From Sphagnum magellanicum (taxonomy: Eukaryota > Streptophyta > Sphagnopsida > Sphagnales > Sphagnaceae): a stretch of 64,000 nucleotides of DNA. Location of the stretch: the NCBI GenBank assembly GCA_021904315.1, contig CM038915.1, positions 7,874,001-7,938,000 on the forward strand, read 5' to 3'. Made by a program: the position numbers and the translations under genes. Position 1 is the stretch's first letter. Each line of letters begins with the position of its first letter. Under the pieces are notes generated by a model. That model searched no databases and had not been told where the DNA came from. It saw only the letters and a list, made by a program, of their open reading frames with translations. Below, piece by piece: positions 34,276-46,689 of this stretch.

Positions 34276-34365
34276 CTACAGAAATGCTTGTGGGTCCAGA
34301 AGCTTCTTGGCATGGGCACCATTTTGCAGCTGTGCATCCTGGGCATCGAACATCATGGACTGAGT
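34276..34365 (-). pseudogene. Broken copy of the small divergent ORF, unit 3
   Basis: The minus frame begins MMFDAQDAQLQNGAHAKKLL but loses frame at GGGTCCAG, where units 1 and 2 have GGGTCCCAG, and soon stops. The same one-base loss is in unit 4, so it predates the split of units 3 and 4. Confidence 0.4.
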
Positions 34366-34589
34366 AGTAGAGGATTTTGGATAATATAACAAGTTAGATG
34401 CATCACATGTTTCCAGAATTCTTCCGACCTGGTTCACTGTATCTGGACTCTCCATACACGAGCAATTATTGTTCACTGAAAAGGGTTACAATTGTTGTAT
34501 TTAAACCTTACACACGGGCTTCAGTTTCCAGATGTAGCTCACGAAGCAGCGGAAGAACCCAGCCAATTTCGTGCTACGCTGTTGCAACT

Positions 34590-34818
34590 CGAATTAGGAG
34601 TGGGAGATTTATTCAGAGGTGTTCGTGTAGCCGCATGGGGTCTTCCCCACTCGCTTCCTGAAAGATTCGAAGAGTACATTGACAAAGTTTCGAAGTTCAT
34701 CGAAGCCAAGATCATTGTACTTCTTGTGGGTGAGACTTATGATCTGGCCGACTTCCAACTTGCAATCAAGAAATCAACCGAAGTTGGTCGAGGTGGGAAG
34801 GTGTTTCTCAAGGGTTGA
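34590..34818 (+). pseudogene. Reductase copy 3, 3' remnant after a ~1.1-kb deletion
   Basis: Only the last ~75 codons remain, from VGDLFRGVRVAAW to the stop. The upstream flank up to GCAACTCGAATT is joined directly to AGGAGTGGGAG of exon 2, with TT shared at the junction. Compared with unit 4, about 1.1 kb is gone, including the TATA box, exon 1, the intron and most of exon 2. By chance the fusion leaves a 108-codon frame from 34492. There is no cofactor-binding domain, so no enzyme can result. Confidence 0.9.
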
Positions 34819-36100
34819 CAAATCAAATCTTCTGATGCATGAATCCAATCCATACTGCGCCAAGCAAAAAACATTTGCACACAAATTCAAGGTGGAGGTT
34901 GGTTCATCAAAACTCACAGGAGAATCTGATGGTGGAATTTTCTAGGATGTTTTGCTTTTCCAGAAGAGTTTTACACACTTCGGTGGAACCTCTTACTTGA
35001 TCAATATGGAGTCAGTGTATTGTTAAAAGTTGTACAAACCCTTACTAGTATGGGATATAGATTTGATATGAGCATATCAAACAGATTCTGTGAATTAGTT
35101 CAAGATCAAATGTAGCCAGTGCACAGTGTTATGCCTCTAGTTATTGTCACCATCCACACTGGGGTCAAATTGTAGACAGTACTCAATCTTTATAGTCGTG
35201 GTATGTGTTGTTTGCTTTGAAAACATCACGTCTCAAAACAATTGCACAATACCTATTTTGTTTATGTGTCTCAAAACAATTGCACAATTCTCGTCTTGTT
35301 TATGTGACACCAAGGCTCTTCTCTCCAATGCTCCCATAATGTTGATGGAATCACCATGTCCCACCTCAACACCTCACAAACATTACACTCCATTTTGTAG
35401 AAATATTCCTCTCTCCCTCTGCAGTAACCTGCAGCCTAGCCACACCCCTCCTCTCTGGCAATTGCATTACTAGCATTTTTGCAACCTAGGGTTGTAACTC
35501 CCTCCTCTCCCTTGAACAATCCTGACACCCAATATTGTCCCTGCACTCCTTGTGCACCAATACGTGCAAGTGACCAGTGACTATGTGATGAGGTTCCAAC
35601 CACCTACGTGCTGCCAGTCACTCAACTCTTGTAAATCCTCTGAAATTTAGTAGGCAAAGCACAGTCAAGCAACTTTTCTTGTGGTGCTAGTTCAATGCCA
35701 CAGCACATGAATTGAAAAACATTTAGCAAAATTCAGGAATGCAGCAAGCACCGGTGAAGACAATGATGAACAAAAGTTGTGCGACAAGCTCTTCAAGAGT
35801 AGCATTTACAAGGTGATGGATATGCTGGAACAATGCTTTCTCATTCAGCTGGTTTTGATCCCATATCAATGTCTTCAAATCTTTCTACTCGTCGATTCGT
35901 CATGCCATGTTCAGATCCAAAGCCACCAAGGCTTGCCCCACCACATCTTTGCAAATTCAAAAAATCATTTTTATTCAGAAAAGGTAAAATCTATGAATGC
36001 AATAGAAATTAAGGATATCTTGTTTAGGTAAAACATACACTTGCTGTAAATTTTTTAAGGTTAAATTATGTGGATCAACACTTTTAGTGTTGAGGCATCT
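34819..36100. other. 3' flank of reductase copy 3
   Basis: Conserved with 11579-12830. A duplicated CTCAAAACAATTGCACAAT phrase at about 35230-35290 is specific to this unit. No gene recognised. Confidence 0.5.
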
Positions 36101-36109
36101 ATATTTCAT

Positions 36110-36440
36110 TCATCCAAATTGCAAAACACCAAAGCACAAACCCCAGACTCATTGATCACAAAACAACACAACTCAAAAACCCAAAAAAACAAATTCCCAA
36201 ACACACTAATCACAACTGAACAAATAGAAAAAAAATCAAGAATTGTAGAATTCATAACAATAGAACTCCAAAAATTCAGATTTCAAATCTTCAAAACAAC
36301 AAAATTTAAAACTTTAAAAACTCTAGAAACTCCAAACCCAAAACTCCAAAAACTCAAAATTCTAGAAACTCTAGAAACTCAAAACCATAAAAACTCCAAA
36401 AATTCGAAACTACATAAATTCTAGAGACTTAGAAATCCAG
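36110..36440. repeat. A/C-rich degenerate AACTCCAAAAACTC repeat, unit 3
   Basis: Counterpart of 12850-13240, slightly shorter. Confidence 0.7.
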
Positions 36441-36726
36441 ATTTAGAAATTTCAGAAACTTAAAAGCAATCAATTACTGAAATTCAATAGTCAACATAAA
36501 GTTCCCAAATAAAAAAATACCCAATCCCAAACATGCGTCCGCATGAAATCAAGATGTTCTACACTCTATCATCCTCTCCACATTCTTCCTCTAAAATCTT
36601 TATTGTGCTTGTGTTACAATAACAAGATTGTTGTTGACACAACAATGTTTCAATACCGTGCTTGACCTTTGTCCATTTACTACTGACAAAAAAAATAAAA
36701 TCTGATGTTATTAGAAAGCTGGAAAA

Positions 36727-39700
36727 TTAGGAACTATCAACAGTGCTTAATAATTTTAAGGCAGGAATTGATTTCAGATCAACAATATAAGTGATGTTAA
36801 TAGGACAATTCTGAAGTTTGTTGAAGACATGGCCAAATGTTGTGTTATTGTTGACAATATGAAACAATGGTTGTGGAAAGATGACATCCAACCTATTGTA
36901 CTTGGGCAATTTTTTGTCGAACATGTTCCAAAATGTGTTTTCAAAATCAATTGTAGATCCACTAGTATTTGGTACATGTACAAATACATTTTCTTCATTT
37001 GCAAAAGTAACAATAGGTAACACATTGTTCATGGTATTCATAGAAGTAAAGGTTGTAAGAACATTAACAGAAGAAAGATCATCAACAACTCTAGAAGTTA
37101 ACATAGTTGTCACACTCTCAAGTTTTTTAATAGACTCAAATGTGAGTTTAAAGTGAAAACAACGAAAGGTAAGGAGTTAGGGCATGCTCTCTAGTTCACA
37201 ACATTTTTGGGGTAAAGGGGCATGCTAGAGCTCCGGGATGGGGACTACGAAGAGCGACAAGCAAATCAATTACTCACACAGACTTGCATAAACCAAACAA
37301 CAAGTTCGTTAATGTGTCGTTGGAGCACTTTTGATGCATAAACGGACCACCAGCAAACACAGACTCACAAGATTCATCATGGCCCGAACTTGGGGAAAAC
37401 CAACACCTTAGATTATTTTCTATGTCTAGCCACGGGGCCAGCACCCAAATTTCATTTTGTCCTGGGATTCGCAACTTGGGAGTCTCGAAATTCGAACTCC
37501 CGCAACTTTGGAGGTTTATAATTTTGTGCACAGACCTTCGATTGAAATGAAGTCTAAAGAAAGGTTATAACCCTCGTCAACAACTTTCCAATGGTATGTG
37601 GCACGCCACCTGCACGCAAGGATATTAAGGTGATTCTTGATTTTTAGTGTTCGGGAATCAAGTTAGCAATTTGACTTGTGGGCCTTCTTTTGGCCATAAC
37701 TTATGTTTTAAATGCCCAAATGGGTCATGTGAGCCCATTTTAAACATCTAAATTCGAAGAACTTTCCAGCGATATAAGGAACTTTTCAAATCAATGACTG
37801 TTGACCCATGAAATTGCTTTCTGAATATTTGAAAGTCCATCGGGACTCCAACTCCCAAAATGGGAGCTCACTTGGGAGTGTGGTGGTTTAATCCCTCACA
37901 ATTTCTTACACTCCAAAGAACATGAAATGTGATTCTCGGGTTTGACTTTTGGCCCACACCTTTGCCAGCCCTTGCCTTGGCCACAAACCCAAAGCTAAGG
38001 TTACAACACACTCCCCCATTAGAAAAAGAGGTCAATGTCCTCATTGACACTTAAAACTTACTTTTTCAGTGCAATTGTTTTCATTTGGATCTTTGGCCAT
38101 TAATTGTCGACTTAGTAGGATTGGACCTTGCTTTAAGCTAACTCAAGCATCCCCAAGTTTCCAACACTTTCTTAGCAAGTCCAGAGGGTCTCAGGGAAAA
38201 CCCTTAACCTTTGCTTCACCAAAAGACTTAAACTAACCTAATTGATGAAGCCTTCATTTGGGAGGCAATTATTCAATCCTTCCCTTCATGAGGAACCCAA
38301 ACCAAGTCTAATTTTGATCTAAATTACTTGACATGACTCATTTTCCAACCTTATGCCTTGATCACAACAATCAAGCCTAACTAATGGTATGCCTATCAAA
38401 GTACGAGAAGCAACGTTTAGGTTTTGCTAAAACCTAAGTCCCAAGCTACACGATTATAGTATGTGAACGGCGTCATGACTTCCTGTGTTGGCCGCCACTA
38501 TTAACCAACCCTTTGGGATGCACTTTAAGCATGTACGTGTCCCCGTAAGCTCACCTTGCTCGCCTCCTTTTTTGGGGCCAAGGTTCTCTTAGCCCCAATG
38601 TGGGAGTCTGATTTTGACTTGGGTTTACACAAAAAAGTTCCATTTGTCCATGCCAAAAGTGTTGCGAGTTAAGGAACATGCCCCAATTCCTTATTTTTTG
38701 TTATTTTCACCTTAGACTCACATTTGAGTCTATCAAGAAACTTGGGAGTGTGTCAATAGTAATAGAAAGGCCATCATTCATAAGATGATAATTAATTCTC
38801 ACAATAATAAAAACATTCACAAAATTGATATCACTAGTCCATCAACAACTATGTCTTCTCTAACATAGTATTGAACTTGCATTTCAAAAAAAACCTCAAC
38901 AATGAAAGAAAAAAACTTACAATACTTCAAAGCCAAATATGACAAACATTATCATGAAACCTTAAAGTGGTTTTGGAAAAAAAAAACCTAATGTGCTTCT
39001 TTAGGTGTTTTCACATTAACTTCAAAATAATCTATAATGGATTTTGAAATTGTTGTAGGCAATTTTGATATCTACATGCAACTTTCAACAAAATCAGATA
39101 TAAAAAATAGTTCTCAATAAAAAACACAACCTCAAAAATAAATTGCAACTACTTACCTTTGTTTTCCCATAGGTAACAATCTCTTCAACAAATGTTTTTT
39201 CATAGCATAACAATTGATTAAATCTCAAATCTCCATTAATAACACATTGCATGGCCTGATCTCAAAGATGTTTATTTATTTGGTTATATTTACACACACA
39301 ACAAACAACAAAAACATAAAAGGAAGATGATAGAAATTAAAAAGTAACAAACAAAAATATCAAACAAAAGCAAATGAAAACAGAAACAAGAAAAATTTAC
39401 TTAAAAAATTACTTTCCATATATATGAAATTGGATCCTGATGACCAATTACTTCCATCCCATATTCATGAGGCACAAATGCCTCCTCCATTCCAGTGATT
39501 CTAACACCTCAGCTAGTTGTATTTGAAAGTACCTTATTTGTCAAATTTGGAAAATCATTAATGAATTTGTCCATAATTGGTTCCGACCAATTGGAATAGT
39601 TGTGAATTGAACATCATTAGAAAACCTCCATTTAGGTTTAGATTACAAAAATAATATATGTGGTCTAGACTTATCAATAAACCAAGAAGTAAAATGATGA

Positions 39701-41481
39701 TGAACAAGTTCTTTGATAATCACAATAACATCAGTAACTAGGTAGTCAACAATAGGCCTAAGCCGATCAACAAAACACCAGGTGATGTCAATCTTCTAGT
39801 TCTTGGAAACACTTTGACAAAACCTTAGAACAATAGTAATAGGCATTGAAACCAAATTAAATTCACCAAAATCAACATTACAAAATTTACAACACCCCTT
39901 GATTAAAAGATTTTGCATGTAAAAATAACCAAATTTGAGGTTCAAACTGCAAGGAGATGTAGGTTGACACGTTGCTTGGGCCAACATCCTTTTTTTTTTT
40001 TTCAATAGATTGAAGGTTAAATTTATTCATTAATTTGCCAGGACCAGCAGTCAATAGTTGAAAAGTTGTTTCATTTCCAACAACTTTCATATCATGGTAC
40101 CTTACATCTTTGAATATGTTAAATGGAATTGGAGGTGTTTTACCTAATTCCATGACTTGTTATTCGTGCTTTCATTTAATAAGTCTTTCAATACTACATA
40201 TCGAGGCTTGAATGGTGCAAAAAAAACAAGTCAAGAAACATAGCAAAAGTTCAAACTTACATAAGCACAAACCAATTAGAAAAGATAAAAATAGCCTAAA
40301 ACCTAAACAAAAATCCTCAACCTAAAACCAGAAAGAAACATCAAGTATACAAGAAATGTTTCTAATAAATAAAAATTTGAAACCTAAACATAAACCCCAA
40401 ACTTAAAACCTTCAAATAAACCTAAAACCTAAAACCTTAACATGAACCTTAAACTTAATACAGAAAAAAAAAAAACAAATAACTTATAGAAGCATAAACA
40501 AAATAGAAAGAAGAAAAACACATGATGAAAAAAAAACCCAATTATTAAAAACTTTCAAGAAATGGTAAAAAATTGTACTTAGTTCAAGGATGTAGGCTAC
40601 CATTTTTTCTACAACGTATAAAATAAAAGATGACAACATATCCTCAAGGTCCTTGATCGAACCTTCATCTTCAAGCTAATAAGTAACAAATTTCATTGTG
40701 TCAAAACCACGAAACGATCTCCATTCATTAAACACATTCATTGCCCAAAGCTCCATGTGCTTGCTCATTTTTCAACTTCTCTTGTTAACATTTTCCAAAT
40801 CCTTATCATTAATTTCAAGAAATTGAGATTCCAAAATTGGCTCCTTAATAGGAAATTCATAATTAATCCTCTCAACAACCTCATTCCCAATAGCATGTTA
40901 ACATGAATAAAAGGAAAAGATGCAAAAGCAACAACATCAAAATTTAAATGGAAACTTGGATCAAGTACAAGAGGAGGCATAGGAGAAGGTACATAAATAA
41001 AAACTTCATTGCAAGGATCAACAACAAATGCAAATGTGGAGGCATTAGGAAAGAAATCAAATTTGTCTTCTAAATGTAAACTGAGGTAAGGGTTTCAAAA
41101 ATGCCCACAAGAATCACTAGTTGCTTCATGATGTACTACAATAGAATAAAGAGGAGGCTTATTAATATGAAGATGCAACTAAATGGAATTAGCAAGAGGT
41201 TTATTAACACAAAATGTAACATTAGACTCATGAAGTTTAGTGCACTGCACATAAATGTCATCTGCATTAATGGAACACAACAATTCATCAAAGACATTAG
41301 TAGTCAATAATGGTGTAATAAAAGGTGTAGTAGGACAAAAACCATAAGGATGTAGGTCAAAGAGTTCATTGGATAAAAAAAAAGATGAAAGAAGGATCTC
41401 TTTCAATTTTTCAAGAACATTTTTTCATATAAAGCATTCATTACATAATTTCGTCCTAGATGTTTCATCAGTAGTAGACAT
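36727..41481 (-). pseudogene. Crypton/DUF3504-like tyrosine recombinase, copy 4
   Basis: Start codon present (ATG at 41481-41479, followed by STTDETSR). Then FDLHPYGFCPTTPFITP (about 41340), LWAMNVFNEWRSFRGFD (40750-40700), SSFILYVVEK (about 40620), IPFNIFKDVRYHDMKVVGNE (40125-40065), YFYMQNLLIKGCCKF, and near 39500-39420 the block MEEAFVPHEYGMEVIGHQDP with SYIW, where the Gly-His and Tyr of a recombinase GH...Y box are kept. C-terminal frame 37107-36727 is 128 codons long and open. In-frame stops (for example in the FVTY* segment near 40680), frameshifts and the composite LTR element at 37108-38755 disable it. Confidence 0.55.
37108..38755. mobile_element. Composite LTR-derived element, unit 4 copy, TSD ATAGT
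   Basis: 1648 bp with perfect ATAGT repeats at 37103-37107 and 38756-38760. Left part is a family A LTR (37108-38008, ending TTACAACA); the right end is an inverted partial LTR ending GGGAGTGTGTCA. It lies at the same site as 28147-30624, so insertion predates the duplication that separated these units. It lacks the nested LTR. Confidence 0.8.
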
Positions 41482-42040
41482 TACAAAAATAGTATATATA
41501 AAAAAAAAAGGCAAAGAAGGGGGAAAAAAAAATAAAAAAGGAAGAAATTAACATTGCATTGCTTGAAGATGAAAGATGAAATTTAGAATTGTAAGTAGAG
41601 GAACCTGCATAAAAAATCTACAAAGCAAAAAACAAAAACAAAAACATAAGGAAAAAAATACTTGCACACATGAAACAATAATAAAATTTTAAAAATGACG
41701 AAAGAAACCTGAAAAACAAGTGGAAATGCAAGCCAGGTGAAAAAGAAAGGATAAAAATAGGTGCAATGAAAAATACCAAAACAATTGTGATATAGGAAAT
41801 GCAATGATGCCCTAACACCAATGGCGAATTAAAAAAACACAGAAAAAAACCATCACCAAGATGCACAGAAAAAAACATGCACAATCAAACAACAAACAAC
41901 AAAGGAATTAAAATAAGATATGAATGAGGAAAAAAAGAAAACAAGTTGAAGGAAAGAAGATTTTCATAGCAATGTGCAAAATTGAAATACACTAAAATAG
42001 AAGTGTAACTAGTGAAGCAGAGAAGTTGATTGTCAAAATG
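41482..42040. other. Spacer upstream of recombinase copy 4, no gene
   Basis: A-rich spacer homologous to 8656-9190. No credible coding sequence. Confidence 0.4.
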
Positions 42041-42415
42041 AATGCAATGAAGAGTCGATAACAAAAAAATGCACGAAGTGTGCACTAAAGAGAAGGAAAT
42101 CAAAAATAGCAAAATGGAAAGAATGCAAAGAAAAGTCAACATCAACTGTTGTGAAAAATGCACACTAAAGAAAAGGAAGACAAGAACACCAAAATGAGAG
42201 AATGCAATGAAGAGTTGACAACATCTACTGCAAGAAGTGTGTAGAGAAAAGAAAGAATGCAAGAATAGAAAATTGAAAACAATGCAATGAGAAGCCAACA
42301 TCAACTACTGCAAAAATTGCGCACTAAAAAGAAAAAATGTAGGAACAACAAATTGAAAACAATGCAACGAACATATGACAATAGCTATTGCGAGAAATGC
42401 ACACCAAAAAGAAAA
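42040..42415. repeat. ~80-bp minisatellite, unit 4
   Basis: Counterpart of 9195-9580, about five degenerate copies. Confidence 0.7.
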
Positions 42416-42794
42416 GGGCAAGAACATCACCTCAATAAATAGCTATGGTTAAACCTAAAACGATGAAACGATGAATAGGAAAATGTACATGTCATTTTAA
42501 GGCTTCTTTCCATTGAAAAGATGCACCAAAAGAAACACCTTTAGATTTAAAAGAAGTGGGGCGCTTTACCTAAGGGTTTAGGGTTTATGTAGGGTTTACC
42601 CTATACCCTAAACCTAGACCCTTCGCCTATTCAAAAAAAATTTGGCTGAGACGCTAGACGGATGCTTCCGTGCTAAATCTCTAAATCCCTCCCCAAGGAA
42701 ACCCCCACGAAGGCTCCCATGGCCCCAAAAACAACTTCAGCTTTTTCCTTAGGAATATCGTCGTCGTATATCGTCGAAAGCCTGGAAGAAAAAG

Positions 42795-42875
42795 CTACAG
42801 AAATGCTTGTGGGTCCAGAAGCTTCTTGGCATGGGCACCATTTTGCAGCTGTGCATCCTGGGCATCGAACATCAT
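42795..42875 (-). pseudogene. Broken copy of the small divergent ORF, unit 4
   Basis: Identical break to unit 3: one C missing at GGGTCCAG ends the frame after MMFDAQDAQLQNGAHAKKLL and a few more codons. Confidence 0.4.
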
Positions 42876-43143
42876 GGACTGAGTAGTAGAGGATTTTGGA
42901 TAATATAACAAGTTAGACGCATCACATGTTTCCAGAATTCTTCCGACCTGGTTCATTGTATCTGTACTCTCCATGCACGAGCAATTATTGTTCACTGAAA
43001 AGGGTTACAATTGTTGTACTTAAAGCTTACACACAGGCCTCAGTTTCCAGAAGTAGCTCACGAAGCAGCGGAAGAACCCAGCCAATTTCGTGCTACGCTG
43101 TTGCAACTCGAATTGGAGCACCTTGTGGTAGTGCCTGAGCGCT

Positions 43144-43152
43144 TATATTATA
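43144..43152 (+). promoter_or_regulatory. Probable TATA box of reductase copy 4
   Basis: TATATTATA 195 bp upstream of the ATG, aligned with TATAAATA in unit 2. Confidence 0.5.
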
Positions 43153-43338
43153 GCAGAGTGAAATTCTGGTGTGGAATTGATCTCGCCAAGGAAAATCTGA
43201 TCTAGTGCTTCTGTAGTTTTTTTGAGCTCTATTCTCTTGAGGTGAAGCTATTAGGGGACGTTGCTTTGGGTGATCAACAGCCTGCGGGATTGTTCAGTAC
43301 AGAATTCGAGGTTTCTTGGTTCACCCACACACAACAAG

Positions 43339-44432
43339 ATGAGTAATAGAGCAGTTGAGCAGCAGAACTTTGATGCCAAGGATCCTTTTGCGGGATTGGC
43401 ATTGGTCACGCAACCTGTGCCGAAAGCAGAGCCTGGTCATGTCGTTGTTCGCATTACTCTACGCCCCGTCAATCCCACTGATCTGCTTTCCATCAGTTCA
43501 AACAGGCTGCGCATTCCAGGCTCCGAAGGATTTGGAATTGTCCACGAAGTAAAGCAAGCATCCTGTTTTTCTTCAGCTTCGTGCAATTTTGTTGGGAAGT
43601 ATCCTTGCTCTTTTTTGAGTTTATGTGTGTGCGCGTATGTATCATCGTTGCTCTGGAATTGTGGCAGGTAGGGGAGGGAGTGACAACAGTGGCGAAAGGG
43701 CAAAGAGTGGTGCCATTTGTCGGTCGCGAGCGTCACAAAGGGGAGGGGTCATGGCAGCAATATGTTTCTCTGAAACAGGAGCTTGTATGGCCAGTACCAG
43801 ACTCAATTTCAGATGAGGCGGCAGCTCAATTTGTCGTCAACCCATGGACAGTGTATGGCATTCTGACCGATCTCAAGGTTCCGAAAGGCGAGTATGTCTT
43901 GCAAACAGCAGCGGGCTCCGTGCTTGGCCGGCAATTGATACAGCTTGCAAAACATTGGGGCATCAAAACCATCAACATTGTACGGCGTGCAGAACAGAAG
44001 GAGGAGTTGAAGGCACTAGGTGCAGATGAAGTTATCTCCACGGATAATGAGGATTTAGCAACAAGAGTGAAAGAAATCACGGGGGGGAAACTCGCATACG
44101 CAGCTATTGACGCTGTGGCTGGCACACTCACAAAACAAGTCACTGCGAGTGTGAGAGACGGAGGTCAAGTGTTCATCTATGGAGTGTTGGGAGGCTATGA
44201 TGCAACCGTAGGAGTGGGAGATTTATTCAGAGGTGTTCGTGTAGGCGCATGGGCTCTTACCAATTCGGTTCCTGAGAGATTCGAAGAGTACATTGACGAA
44301 GTTTCGAAGCTCATCGAAGCCAAGATCATTGTACCTCTTGTGGGTGAGACGTATGATCTTGCTGACTTCCAACTTGCAATCAAGAAATCAACCGAAGTTG
44401 GTCGAGGTGGGAAGGTGTTTCTCAAGGGTTAA
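43339..44432 (+). CDS. MDR-family NADPH oxidoreductase (enoyl reductase-like), copy 4
   Basis: Exons 43339-43548 and 43668-44432 encode an intact 324-residue protein of the same family as copies 1 and 2. RPVNPTDL, PGSEGFG, AAGSVLGRQ and INIVRR are all kept. Differences from copy 2 include DAKDP for DAEDP, LIQLA for LIRLA beside the cofactor loop, GGYDATV for AGWDATL near 245-251, RVGAWAL for RVAAWAL and FLKG for FLTG at the C-terminus. Several of these (GRGG, FLKG) are shared with the unit 3 remnant, so units 3 and 4 are closest. The same in-frame upstream ATG is at 43261. Likely functional. Confidence 0.92.
43549..43667 (+). other. Intron of reductase copy 4
   Basis: 119-bp GT-AG intron at the conserved phase 0 position. 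Not a multiple of three, so splicing is needed for a full product. Confidence 0.9.
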
Positions 44433-45526
44433 CAGATCAAATCTTCTGATGCATGAATCCAATCCAACCTGCGCCAAGCAAAAAACATTTGCACACAAAT
44501 TCAAGGTGGAGCTTTGTTCATGAAAACTTACAGGACAATCTGATGGTGGAATTTTCTAGGATGTTTTGCTTTTCCAGAAGACTTTTACACACTTTGGTGG
44601 AACCTCTTGCTTGATCAATATGGAGTCAGTGTATTGTTAAAAGTTGCACAAACCCTAACTAGTATGGGATATAGATTTGATATGAGCATATCAAACAGAT
44701 TCTGTGAATTAGTTCAAGATTGAACGCAGGCAGTGCACAGTGTTACACCTCCAGTTATGTTCACCATCCACACTGGGGTCAAATTGTTGACGGTACTCAA
44801 TCTTGGCTGTCATGGTATGTGTTGTTTGCTCTGAAAACATTATGTCTCAAAATAATTGCACAATACCTGTCTTGTTTATGTGACACCAAGGCTCTTCTCT
44901 CCAATGCTCCCATAATATTGATGGAATCACCATGTCCCACCTCAACACCTCACACATTACACTCCATTTTGTAGGAATATTCCTCTCTCCCTCTGCAGTA
45001 ACCTGCAGCCTTCCTGCCACACCCCTCCTCTCTGGCAACTGCATTACTAGCATTTCTGCAACCTAGGGTTGTAACTCCCTCCTCTCACTTGAACAATCCT
45101 GACACTCAATATTGTCCCTGCACTCCTTGTGCACCAATACGTGCAAGTCACCAGTGACTAGCAAGGAGGTTGCAACCAACACCTGCGTGCTGCCTGTCAC
45201 CCAACTCTTGTAAACGTGCTAAAATTTTAGCACGGTCAGGCAGCTTTTTTTGTGGTGCAAGTTTAATGCCACAGCACATGAATTGGAGAACACTTAGCAA
45301 AATTCAAGGATGCAGCAAGCACCGGTGAAGAAAATCATGAACAAAAGTTGTGTGACAAGCTCTTCAGGAGTAGCATTTACAAGGTGATGAATATGCTGGG
45401 ACAATGCTTTCTCATTCAGCTGGTTCTGATCCGATATCAACATCTTCAAATCTTTCTACTCGTCAATTGGTCATGCCATGTTCAGATCCAAAGGTACCAA
45501 GTCTTGCCCCACCACATCCTTGCAAC
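44433..45526. other. 3' flank of reductase copy 4
   Basis: Conserved flank up to the right edge of the array; no gene recognised. Lacks the A/C-rich repeat found further downstream in other units. Confidence 0.5.
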
Positions 45527-46215
45527 GTATTTGAGACAAAGCAATTCCAGGACAGTGGGATCATAGCAAGTAAGTGACAGCATGAAAAGAAGCAGACAAT
45601 CAACCAATCAAAAGTAAACAAGCAGCGTGATATTGACTGGCATATCTGTAGTAAGTGTTGAAACACAAGTGGGATCCAATAATACTACGTAGTGCATGTA
45701 AAGACAGTGTAAAGCACTGGCCCTAAGCCCTAAACCCATTGGTAGCATAAGATATGCTTCTTTATCTTCTGTTTCACCCTGTCAATCCCAAAAAGCACCG
45801 CCAGGAAGACTGACTGTATCAGTAACCCAACAATGCATTAATCCTGGAATTGGAGAAACAGAAGAACGATGGGTACCTTCCACAGAAACCAACACCAAAC
45901 AAACACAGTATGGGACATCCTTGATGAATAGACCTGGCAATGGTGATCCATGGCATGGCACAGAAAGAACTTTCCAACATCAAATGGACCCCAGAGAAAA
46001 TTGCTTAGCAATGCTGCTACTGGAGACTTTTCTCAGCTTCTGCAGCTTTAAGACCTGAAATATTGTCAAAGCTTTTTTCCCAAATCTTCAATTGGATCCT
46101 GTTGAGTCTTGATGACATCTGTTGACCCATTTCATTTGAAAACTTTTTACTATGTCACTAGCATATCACCTTTCAACCATGTTACGACGCTTTAGTTTTC
46201 CCTTGGTCTTATGCT
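45527..46215. other. No gene recognised
   Basis: Non-repetitive sequence outside the array, somewhat richer in GC than its surroundings. No coding, RNA or terminal-repeat signal seen. Confidence 0.4.
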
Positions 46216-46218
46216 AGC

Positions 46219-46590
46219 TTAGGTGAATTGTTTGGTGTTGTTTAAATGTAAGATACTTGTACTCCTCTGTAGTATGGATTGCTTGCAAATCCACCATCTC
46301 AAACTTCTTGAGAAACTGCTCCTGATTTGTTTTATATGAGCCAAATCATTGGAGACCAATATAAAATCATCAACATATAATGTTGCAATAAAATGGGGCC
46401 ATGATTTGTCTTTGGAAATAGACATTGTGATCAATGTCACTCTTTCTACACTAGTGACATAAGAAGTATGCTCAAGCTTGTGGCTCCACATAAGTGGAGT
46501 TTCCATCAAACCGCACAAGGATCTAAGGATTGGGTACACAATGTTAATTGGGTTCGTGGATAGAATGAATTGGGTCAATAGGCCACAATG
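46219..46590 (-). pseudogene. Ty1/copia reverse transcriptase fragment
   Basis: On the minus strand the frame reads LYVDDFILVSND, the catalytic YVDD box of copia-type reverse transcriptase. One frame further on it continues as KKFEMVDLQAIH, the usual following segment. A frameshift lies between them and both sides of the domain are missing. It adjoins the antisense reductase remnant in the same orientation. Confidence 0.85.
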
Positions 46591-46689
46591 TTAATTTTCT
46601 TGTTAACTTTTGATGAACAAAGCTCCATCTTGACTTGTTTGCAAAAACAATTTGTTGTAGGTAGGATGGATTGCTACATCAAAAGATTT

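Larger units (their letters stand above)
31810..39999. repeat. Tandem unit 3 of the array
   Basis: 8.2 kb holding the 5' recombinase segment, minisatellite spacer, deleted reductase copy 3, 3' flank and the 3' part of recombinase copy 4 with a composite LTR element. Correcting for the 1.65-kb insertion and ~1.6 kb of deletions returns to about 7.9 kb or slightly more. Confidence 0.8.
40000..45526. repeat. Tandem unit 4 of the array (right-truncated)
   Basis: Same layout as the other units. Similarity stops at about 45526 after CCACCACATCCTTGCA, inside the 3' flank, marking the right edge of the array. Confidence 0.85.
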
